A stretch of 64,000 bases of DNA, taken from positions 61,666,475 through 61,730,474 of the forward strand of contig NC_052351.1 of assembly GCF_009727055.1 (NCBI RefSeq). The letters run 5' to 3'. Shown here one piece after another: positions 55,328 to 64,000 of this stretch. The notes beneath the pieces were generated by a model. It made no database searches. It saw nothing but the letters and a program-made list of their open reading frames with translations, and was not told the DNA's origin. The stretch is from Benincasa hispida. Lineage: Eukaryota > Streptophyta > Magnoliopsida > Cucurbitales > Cucurbitaceae. The stretch's first letter is position 1; every line of letters begins with the position of its first letter. A program made the position numbers and the translations under genes.

Positions 55328-56806
55328 ATGCTTGTAACTAAGGTTGGGCCAATTTACAATTTTGCCCCTGTAGTTACATCAGTAACACTCAATCGTCTAC
55401 CACGAATAGTCTCCACACGAACAGATGAAGAATAGGGACGACACCACCACTTGAAACCCTCAGTATTCTTGGAGTGAGAATCCAAAGAGTGGGCTCTAAT
55501 TGGATTTGGTAGAGGGGAGGAGGAAAAGAGATTGTATACAACGATCAAGCAAATGGGAGAAAGACTCATCTATCATATAAATAAAATGTTTGATCATTTA
55601 GGTGAAGTATATGATCGTGTAGGAAAAGCTAAGCGATCATCTATACGATCGTTTAGTAAAGCTCGAGCACTAAACGATCGTTTAGTAAAAGATAAGCGAT
55701 CGTTTAGTAAGTAGCGTGCGCGGGTGTAAGCAGTCGTTCAGTAAACAGCACTATCATATAAGCTCTGATTTACTAAGCGATAACCTTCTTGAATCACAAC
55801 ACACCGAGAGCTATTTAAGCGTCTCAAAATGATTCTTAATCTTACTCATCAGTTACGAAAACATAAGAGATGTCGGCCAATTATCCTATAACTGACCAAT
55901 TAATAAATAATAAATATAATCACATTATATTCATAACCTATGGTTTAATATCATATATTAACCATATTATTTTTCCTCCACTAGATATAAACATATTTAT
56001 ATCCAATTTCCTCCAAATTAATATATCTCATACATAAAGCCAATTGTATCATATATAATTAACTAGTTCAATTATATCATATATAATCGAACTCCCTCTT
56101 GTCAATTTGAACATTTCAAACTGACCCAAAAACTAATTCTAAATTTGTATCCAAACTACCAAGGGAACCTTATAGACCTATGGCTCGAAGCTCCAACGGT
56201 AAGTAAATAACTGACTAAACTCTTTAGCCATGATATCCACCATCCATTAACTTCTAGGCATTCAACTAAAGACCCACAACTGAACTCTTCTTATCACAGA
56301 TATATTTCTGTGTCCATCGGATATAACCAATCATCAGTATGATGACCCTTCACAGATGCTCGTAATTACAGTTGGGTCAATTTACTGTTTTGCCCCTGTA
56401 GTTACATCTTAATTTTTAAGTACCACTTATCCCTCTAATGAATAATATAACATAGTCCTACTATGTGTAAACACCTCTCGGGCCATGAGAATGTGTGTGA
56501 TGCCACATTGTTCAAGCCCCGAGATCAACCCTTAAGGGAGCAATCTATCTACTTACCCCTGCTTCGGGGAAGGAGTGAACTCCATCTTGTGTAGCTGAGT
56601 TCCCAGCTCCTAAATCAGATGAATCCCCAAAGTGGTAGGTTTGAGTCGGCGCTCTGGCCACTCGTACCCAAGCAAATCAAAGGACCGCCCTCAATGGTAG
56701 AAGTTCCCAACTCACTCAGGATTGAGGTCATGTTACCTACGGTCATCCTAGTGAAATGAAGTCTTTGTCATGAACCAGATTATATGACAAGACGTTAACA
56801 CTTCGT
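55328..56806 (-). repeat. Repeat X, minus-strand copy next to element G
   Basis: Reverse-strand X: the CGATCG block (55600-55740) with the perfect 18-base palindrome ACTAAACGATCGTTTAGT (55669-55686), AT-rich centre, and a far end that matches 35400-35700 (CTCACTCAGGATTGAGGTCAT near 56710). It ends against the CT-rich part of LTR G. Confidence 0.75.
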
Positions 56807-57477
56807 GGTTTGGCTCTCGTGACTCTCGCTCTTGCTAGTTTGGCTCTCGTGGCTCTTGCTCTCGCTTGTTTTACTCTCGTGGCTCTCGCTCTTTCCCACT
56901 TTCTCGCTGATAATCTCGCTCTCTCCACTGTCGTTCTCTCCAATTTTCTCTCCAATCTCGCTATCCCCACTCTCGCTCTCTCCAATTTTCTTTCCAATCT
57001 CGCTCTCTCCAATTTTCTCTCCAATATCGCTAGTTTTCACGTGTGGATTTCCTTCACTGCTTGTGGATTCCACTTCCCCTTTTAACTCTTTCAAATTTTA
57101 AGAGTATATGGGCAATTAATTCACCTCCAATTCTTCCAATGAACAGTGCCCAAAAAAAAAGTTATCTACTGCCCTTTGTCTCCTGAATTAGCTAGCGTCT
57201 AACTTCTAATTAATCCTCCCCAATTCTGCCCTCTTATTCATTATTTTTGGATAATTAATAAATTTCTTGTTTTTTTTTTCCAATTCTAAATTTCCACCCG
57301 ATTTTCCTATTAAATTTATATATTTTTCATTCTTAATTATATATTTTATTTGTTTTCCTGCTTTCTAAATTAGGATTAGGGTATTACATTTACTACCCCT
57401 TTAAATAAAATTTTGTCCTGCTTAACATTTGACATTTAATTTCCTGTAATGTATGCGTACAAATTTGGGTTGTTACA
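56807..57477 (-). repeat. 3' LTR of element G, truncated
   Basis: Matches the right LTR from about 63484 onward: CT-rich tract, GCTTGTGGATTCCACTTCCC, AT-rich end. The plus-strand edge TGTTACA is at 57471-57477. The first roughly 1.26 kb present in the right LTR (62224-63483) is missing. Repeat X abuts instead. Confidence 0.85.
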
Positions 57478-57493
57478 TTCTTCCCCCCTTAAG
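57478..57493 (-). other. Polypurine tract of element G
   Basis: The element strand reads CTTAAGGGGGGAAGAA before TGTAACA. Confidence 0.8.
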
Positions 57494-58010
57494 AACTTTC
57501 GTCCTCGAAAGTTTCTTGGTTCTTAAAACGATAAGGGTATTTGACTTTCATCTCTTCTTCTCGTTCCCATGTAGCTTCTTCTACTTGCTGATTTCTCCAG
57601 AGAACCTTCACTAAACTTATTTCCCGATTACGAAGTGACTTCGTTTCTCTTGCTAGGATACAAGCTAGAGTCTCTTCATATTCCAAGTTTTGACTTATTT
57701 GTAGAGGTTCATAATTTACTACATGTGATGGGTCAAACACGTATTTTCGAAGCATCGATACATGAAAGACATTATGTATTGTAGAAAGGGTAGGTGGTAA
57801 TGCTAATCGATAAGCTACTTGGCATATACGTTCTAATATTTCAAAGGGTCTAATAAAGCGGGGGCTAAGTTTTCCTTTTCGTCCGAAATGCATAATGCCT
57901 TTCATTGGTGCTACCTTTCGAAATACGTGATCTCCTACTTTGAATTCCAACTCTTTTCGACGGTTATCAGCATAACTCTTCTCTCTGCTTTGAGCTGTTC
58001 ACATTCTTTC
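57489..58010 (-). pseudogene. Element G integrase C-terminal tail
   Basis: Frame 57489-57950 (153 codons): MEFKVGDHVFRKVAPMKGIM, SPRFIRPFEILERI, IHNVFHVSMLRKYV, and VKVLWRNQQVEEATWEREEE at the chromodomain-like end. The segment upstream to 58010 is shifted and contains a stop. Confidence 0.88.
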
Positions 58011-58785
58011 CTAAATTAGCTTAATTGACTCTGATTTTTGCTGCACTAATTCAGGTCCTAGTAGTGTTCGCTCCCCGACTTCATCCCAGTGTATAGGGGA
58101 TCTGCATTTCTTTCCGTATAAGGCTTCGAAGGGAACCATACTAATTGTCGCTTGATAATTATTATTACAAGAAAATTCTATAAGGTGTATATGCGAATCC
58201 CATGCTCCAGTAAAACCAAAGCACATGCCCTCAACATGTCTTCTAGGGTTTTATTAACTCGTTTTGTTTGGCCATCAGTTTGTGGATGGAAGGTTGTGCT
58301 AAAATTTAGCTGTGTGCCCATTGCTTCCTGCAAACTTTTCCAGAACTTGGAGACGAAACGAGGATCTCGATCTGAAACAATTGATACTGGGACTCCATGT
58401 AACCGGATGACTTCTTTTAAGTACATTTGAGCTAGTGCTTCCGTAGTGTGAGTAGTCTTGCATGGTAGGAAGTGGGCCAATTTGGTGAGTCAATCTACAA
58501 TCACCCAAATCATGTTGTGGCCTTTAACAGTTCTCGGGAGTCCTGAGATGAAGTCCATAGAAATATGCTTCTATTTCCATTCTGGAACATTTAAAGGCTA
58601 GAGGAGTCCTCGTGGTTGTTGTCGTAGAGCTTCACCTATTGAGAAACCAAACATTTACTTACATAGTCGGCTATATCCTTTTTCATGTTACCTCACCAGT
58701 AATGTGCTTTCAAGTCTCGATACATTTTGGTACTCCCATGATGTATTGAAAAGCATGATTCATGAGCTTTCTTCAGTAGTTCTTT
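58011..58785 (-). pseudogene. Element G integrase core and zinc-binding region
   Basis: Frame 58178-58480 has [16 protein letters not shown] (second aspartate), [19 protein letters not shown] (HPQTDGQ intact, but the catalytic glutamate after it reads K: QTKR instead of QTER) and ACALVL. Frame 58011-58226 continues with [19 protein letters not shown]. The part upstream (58481-58785) shows the first aspartate region and zinc region in broken frames. Confidence 0.82.
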
Positions 58786-59300
58786 TTTGATTTATTCATC
58801 ATCTAGTACACATAGACGTCCACGGTAGAGAAGTGCAGAGTTTGGGGCTGTAGAGAATTGACTGGTTTCTCCATTCTTTGATTGTAGTTGTTTGTTTAGG
58901 TATTTATCTATTTGTTGTGCATTAATTATCCTTTGTCTTAATGTAGGTCTTGCAATTAACTGTGCTATTCGAGTTGTGAAGGTTTCTGGTATTAGTGAGA
59001 TTTCAGCTCTTTCAAGGTCATCCATTATGTATTTGGAGATGGTACTTAGGGCTGCTATATGAGCTGACTTTCTGCTAAGAGCATCAGCAACAATGTTAGC
59101 TTTTCTTGAATGATAGAGGATCTCACAGTCATAGTTTTTGACTAATTCTAACCATCTTCGTTGCCTCATATTTAACTCTTTATGGGTAAATAAGTACTTA
59201 AGGCTTTTATGATCTGTATAAATTTGGATCTTTTCCCCATATAAGTAATGTCTCCATATCTTTAAAGCAAAGACTACGGCAGCTAACTCCAAGTCATGAA
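58786..59300 (-). pseudogene. Element G RNase H domain and linker
   Basis: 166 codons (58792-59292): [40 protein letters not shown] (catalytic TDHKSL intact), [16 protein letters not shown], then the linker to integrase ending [13 protein letters not shown]. Confidence 0.88.
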
Positions 59301-60415
59301 CGGGATAATTTTATTCATAAGGTTTTAGTTGTCTTGAAGCATATGCTATTACCATTTCGTGTTGCATCAATAACATAACCAAGCCCCTTCTTCAATGCTA
59401 AAACTGTACACAGTTAACCCCCTGATTCCGTCAGGTTATATGAGAATTAGGGTTGTGGTCAACTTTTTCTTTAGTTCCTAGGAAGCTTTGCTCACATACT
59501 TGATTTCCAGGACAAAAGATTTATTCTTCTTGGTGAGGTTTGGTTAAGGTAATGCTATAATTGAGAAATTCTTCACAAATCTTCATAATATCCTTTAATC
59601 CAAGAGGACGCTTCGCACTTCGCTGACTATTGCTTGGCAAGCCACTTGTATAACCTATTCCAATTCTTAGCATGATCCACTAAATTCCTTCCTTGCCTTT
59701 ACGCATCTGCCCTAGGTAAGGCGACTTGTCGCGGTCCAACAACTCACACTTGGAGAATTTTTGGCATAAAACTTTTCCATTTCTTAATATGGAAAGGACA
59801 TCCCTAAGATTTTTTCATGTTTCTGCCTCAGACTTGGAATTAGACCAAAAATATCCATCTATAATACGATCACGAAGTTATCAAGATAGTCGTTAAAAAT
59901 TCTATTCATAAAGCCCATGAAGGCTGCTAGGGCATTCGTTAATCCAAAGGGCATCACAACGAATTCATAATGCCCATATCTTGTTCGGAAAGTAGTCTTG
60001 GGTATATCAGACTCCTTGATTCGTAGTTGATGATATCCAAATCGTAAATCTATTTTGGAGAATACTGAGGTTCCTTGTAATTGATCAAATAGGTCATCAA
60101 TGCGTGGGAGTGGGTACTTATTCTTTATTGTCAACTTATTCAACTCCCGATAATCTATACATAAACGCATGGATCCATCCTTTTTCTTAACAAATAAGAT
60201 AGGTGATCCCTATGGAGACACGCTAGGGCGTATAAATCCCTTATCTAACAATTCTTGTAATTGTATTTTGAGTTCTTTTAATTCCGTAGGTGCCATTCTA
60301 TATGGTGCTTTAGATATTGGTTCAGCTCCGGGAATTAGATCTATACAAAATTCTATTTCTCGACTAGGTGGTAAACCTGGTAGATCTTCTGGGAATACAT
60401 CTTCAAATTCTCTTA
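59301..60415 (-). pseudogene. Element G reverse transcriptase, heavily decayed
   Basis: Frame 59859-60170 holds [33 protein letters not shown] and [10 protein letters not shown]. The FIDD box is destroyed by a frameshift right after NFVIV (about 59855). Upstream, SPWG carries TAG for tryptophan (60210-60212), the same codon that is a stop in element B. The thumb and connection (59301-59850) are barely recognisable. Confidence 0.82.
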
Positions 60416-60956
60416 TTACGGAATGGCCTTAATTTCATCCTTTTGGTTTCGTAAATCCATTACACTTGCTAAATATGCCCAAGCCCCATGGTTGAAAAAA
60501 TGTTTAATTTTTAAGGCTGAAATTATTCTTGGGGCTGATTGTGTATTAGAACTCTTAAACTTAAACTTGGTTCCTATTGGAAAGATGAATATGACCTTTT
60601 TATTATGACAATATATGCTTGCATAGTTTGCTGCTAACCGGTCCATACCTAGTATTATGTCGAAATCACTTATCTAGGATGATAAGGGTCACCTCTAGTT
60701 TATGTCTCGATACTGACAATTCACAGTTTTCTACTACTGAGTGGGCCAACATAGATATTCCGGCAGGAGTAGCTACGGATAGAATGTAGCCTAAGGGCTT
60801 TGATGTTAATTGAGCATGTTGTGCAAATGTTGTAGAGATGAATGAATGACTAGAGCCCGAATCAAATAAAGTGAAGGCATAATACCCTAGTATGGGTAAT
60901 ATACCTTTAACAACTGCATTTTGATCCTCTGCCTCTTGACGTATAACAGCAAACAC
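60416..60956 (-). pseudogene. Element G aspartic protease
   Basis: Frame 60666-60956: ILPILGYYAFTLFDSGSSHSFIST, active site intact, then the LSVSRHKLEVTLIILDK segment. Frame 60416-60646 follows with MDRLAANYASIYC. A frameshift near 60660 lies between them. Confidence 0.85.
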
Positions 60957-62019
60957 CCGTCCTTTCTATTGCTGGGTAACCTTGTTACTAGTAGGCTGAG
61001 TGGTCTGGGCAGTTGATACTTGGTTTATGAGCTTTGGGCAAGCCTTTACATAGTGACCCGTCTGGCCGCAGTTGAAACACACCCCTAAGTTCCGAAGACA
61101 TTGCCCCTGATGGTGTTTTCCATAATTTCTGCACTTAGGATATATGAATGTTTGACTCTTCTGTTGTGACTATACGCCCTGAGTGCTTTGGGAAATTTAT
61201 GCTTGTCGTTGTAAATGTTGGAAGCCTTGTTGGGTGAATTTCCTTTTTTCATTTGGCATGAATCCTCGTTCAAAAGTTGAGGTTTTGACAGCAAGATCTA
61301 CTTCCATGAGTAAGGCCGACTAGAGGGCAGGGGCATACTCTTTGTGGTCGGAAAGCAGTAACAATGCCTCGAATACCTTCTCTTAATCCCCAAATAAACC
61401 TTTCCACCTTCTTCTCTTCTGTGTCCACTAGTCGAGGAACAAAATGGGACAAGCGATCAAATTTCCGTTCATATTCTATCACTGACATGTTCTCTTGACG
61501 AAGATTAAGAAATTCCACTTCCTTTTGATATCTCACTGTCAAAGGGAAATACTTGTTGTAAAAAGCCTGATTGAATTACTACCATGAGACTGTACCTTTT
61601 ATTGTTCTTTGTGTGGATTCCCACCAGAACTTTGCATCGCCTCTTAACATGAAGGTGGCACAATTTACTCTCTGTTCTTGTGGGATGTTCATGTGGCGGA
61701 AAATAGTTTCTATTTCTGTTATCTAATTCTCTGCTATAATTGGATCCACATATGATCCATCAAATGTTGAAGGATTGAACTTCCTAAATTCTCGAATGAT
61801 CTTCGAGTCATTTGTATCGTTGGTTATTGGTGTGGTGGACGAGGTTGTGTTTCCATTACTCATATTTTGTATTAGTATTCGTAGCGCATCTGGTGTAAGT
61901 AACACATAAGGCGTCTGTCCATGTCCTTGATTTTGTTCCCTTGTGGATTCATTTTGAGGTTTACTTCGTCGTGTTGGAGCCCTTTGTAGTGGCATCTGGT
62001 ACACACATTTTATTTTCAT
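60957..62019 (-). pseudogene. Element G Gag
   Basis: It probably starts at MPLQRAPTRRSKPQNES (about 61995, the second ATG of the frame). Frame 61723-62019 continues to REFRKFNPSTFDGSYVDPIIAEN. The core (61270-61542) has VRYQKEVEFLNLRQENMSVIEYERKFDRLSHFVPRLV. The zinc knuckle CFNCGQTGHYVKAC lies at about 61039-61080. Several frameshifts. Same overall Gag type as element A. Confidence 0.82.
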
Positions 62020-62208
62020 AATGAGGAAGCAATCTAATTTTGATTTTTTTTTTTAACTCATACCTTATGTTTACTAAGTTATTTACTAAATTACTTGTTT
62101 GGAAATTCCACTTACCAGCATATTTGGCATAACTGTGGGCATCACTTAACAAGTTGAACCATCAAACACCACGACTTTTCTAATTAGTAGAGCCTAATTG
62201 GCTCAATT

Positions 62209-62220
62209 GCTCTAATACCA
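62209..62220 (-). other. Primer-binding site of element G
   Basis: The element strand reads TGGTATTAGAGC, the initiator-tRNA-Met site with one change, three bases inside the LTR edge. Confidence 0.85.
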
Positions 62221-63221
62221 ACCTGTAACGACCGGATCCTTATATATTATGGTCCGACCGCTACGACATGCATACTTAGACTTTTCTATTATGAGATAAG
62301 TTTTTGGTAAAAATCTCAAAAGAACATATCTAAGATTTTATTAATTAGGTAGAAAACTATATACAAAGTTTATTTTACAAAACACCAGGATCCATAAAAT
62401 ACTAGCATAGTGATACAAAAATGCATATGACTATAATAGTGAGTTTGATGGTTGGCCATTTGAGCGACGTCAAATTCTGCCACCTATGCTGTGTCCTTAC
62501 CTACAAAGTCTGTAAAAATGGAATGAGTATATAATATACCCAGTAAGTAGTTCTCACATAGGGTAGTGACCAAATACACAATCACATTCAACATATTCTG
62601 AAAACATATGATTAGGACCGAAAACATATAATAACATGTGGTGGTCGGTTATGCTTCTAATGTAAATTTCTCCGCCCTAATAGGAAGATGAGGACTTAGG
62701 CGGAAACTAACCCATCTGATGTTAGCGGGTCATGTAGTCAGTAGGGCCAGAGTCGCATCCAACATCAACCATTAACATAAACGTAAGATTGGACTAGAGG
62801 GGTACAACCATACATGCCATGCTAGCCCTAGAAGTATAACCTTTATCTAATTAAAATTTAATCTTATTTCATCGTTGTGAACAAACATAATGCATGGGGT
62901 CCCTTGTCGATAAACGTATTTTAAACATGTAATGCAAAATAACAATAACATAATTATGTAACATATTAAAGGTACACTACCATGAACCACTTAAAGAGAG
63001 GGGGAGATAGACTACTTACCTTGACTGCGATCCTAGTTATTCCTTATTATTCCTTATGGTTTAATCAGTAGAGTTTTCCCTCTTAAACCAGAAGGAAATT
63101 TGGGTAGCACTTCCCTCGCGTTTCCTCCTTCTAACTAACAGAATTACTTCATCCTTTTCACATGATTTCTTACTACTGAGTTTTGTTTAAGAATGAGTTT
63201 AACTTCCAGCCCAAAGCCTTC

Positions 63222-63229
63222 TATTTATA
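63222..63229 (-). promoter_or_regulatory. TATA box of LTR G
   Basis: TATAAATA on the element strand in CTATAAATAGAAGGC, the same core as in LTRs B, C, D and E. Confidence 0.6.
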
Positions 63230-63435
63230 GCCGTTTCCAGCTCTTCTCTGTGTGACAACTCATCCTACAAATGGCTTCTTTAAAATTACTTAGGTTTAAG
63301 AATTTCTCTTAATAAGACACCTAATTTTAGCTAGCCCTTACGTCTTCAACCTTTGTTTGTATTCAATTTTAGGGTTCTCCATGTATAATCTATAAGATCA
63401 TGGCCAAATTCAACGCATAATCCACGCTTTTGTCC

Positions 63436-63690
63436 AAATCTCGCTCTTTCTGTTCTCAGAATCTCGCTCTCTCCAGCTTTCTTACTGGTTTGGCTCTCGT
63501 GACTCTCATTTTTGCTGGTTTGGCTCTCGTGGCTCTCGCTCTCGCTGGTTTTACTCTCGTGGCTCTCGCTCTCTCCCACTTTCTCGCTGAGAATCTCGCT
63601 CTCTCCAATTTTCTCTCCAATCTCGCTCTCTTCACTCTCGCTCTCCCCACTCTCGTTCTCTCCAATTTTCTCTCCAATCTCGCTAGTTTT
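63436..63690. repeat. CT-rich tract in LTR G
   Basis: Irregular CTCTCGCTCTCTCC and GGCTCTCGTGGCTCTCG repeats, the same kind as in LTR B although the LTR termini of B and G differ. Confidence 0.85.
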
Positions 63691-64000
63691 CATACGTGGG
63701 TTGCCTTCACTGCTTGTGGATTCCACTTCCCCTTTTTAACTCTTTCAAATTTTAAGAGTATATGGGCAATTAATTCACCTCCAATTCTTCCAATGAGCAG
63801 TGCCCAAATCAAAGTTATCTACTTCCCTTTGTCTCCTGAATTAGCTAGCTTCCAACTTCTAATTAATCCTCCTTGATTCTGCCCCCTTATTCATTATTTT
63901 TGGATAATTAATAAATTTCTTATTTTTTTCCAATTCTAAATTTCCACCCGATTTTCCTATTAAATTTAAATATTTTTCATTCTTAATTATATATTTTATT

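Larger units (their letters stand above)
62224..64000 (-). repeat. 5' LTR of element G, running off the window
   Basis: The plus-strand edge is TGTAACGACCGG. It contains a TATA box (63222-63229), CT-rich tract (63436-63690) and the same end sequence as 56807-57352. By alignment about 125 bases remain beyond the window end. Confidence 0.88.

Noticed and set aside
63430..63876. 148-codon hydrophobic frame, possible membrane protein
   Set aside because: The same CT-rich tract in LTR G. Hydrophobicity comes from CTC/CTT codons of the repeat.

Overview
The window is flowering-plant nuclear DNA made almost entirely of transposable elements. The evidence is chromodomain-type and Athila-type Ty3/gypsy polyproteins, a copia-type (probably Sirevirus) gag and integrase, initiator-tRNA-Met and Athila-type primer-binding sites, and a Cassandra-like LTR carrying 5S rRNA sequence. 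The style of the elements suggests a dicot, perhaps a cucurbit (low confidence, inference only). No host gene, tRNA, rRNA gene or CRISPR could be supported. Every recognisable coding frame belongs to a retroelement and nearly all carry stops or frameshifts.

Layout. 1-8424: minus-strand gypsy family A, consisting of a noisy extra copy of the pol end (116-1996), a 25-N gap, a long LTR (2022-4092) and a decayed gag-pol (4093-8424). 8425-8841: Cassandra-like LTR. 8842-about 38250: best read as one Athila-like element H (LTR pieces 8842-8907 and 27016-28240, gag-pol 28489-33013, integrase tail from 37097) opened by nested insertions. LTR J (8908-10200 plus 25483-27015) sits in the H LTR. Element C (10201-25482) sits in J. 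The nearly complete gypsy element B (12378-22863) sits in C. Repeat X (33014-37096), itself carrying element E (33072-about 35164), splits the H integrase. 38260-49052: copia fragments and X copies arranged as a very large inverted repeat around a noisy centre with a 25-N gap. 49053-53733: LTR F interrupted by a 5'-truncated family-A element. 53734-55327: C-related LTR D. 55328-56806: X copy. 56807-64000: minus-strand gypsy element G with a truncated left LTR and a right LTR that runs off the window.

Two themes stand out. First, assembly artefacts are visible: three Tn5 mosaic-end palindromes (Nextera mate-pair junctions) sit inside element sequence, two 25-N gaps are flanked by indel-rich duplicate sequence, and a 944-N gap lies where a sister copy has no extra sequence. 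Second, the LTRs carry structured non-coding modules: a GATAC/GTATC hairpin array with paired substitutions, a hairpin with a GAAA loop at the start of the C/E LTRs, palindromic CGATCG arrays in X, GA-rich tracts shared by B and G, an ACGT-core array in F, and a CTATAAAT promoter core in six LTR families. No new defence or metabolic system was found.
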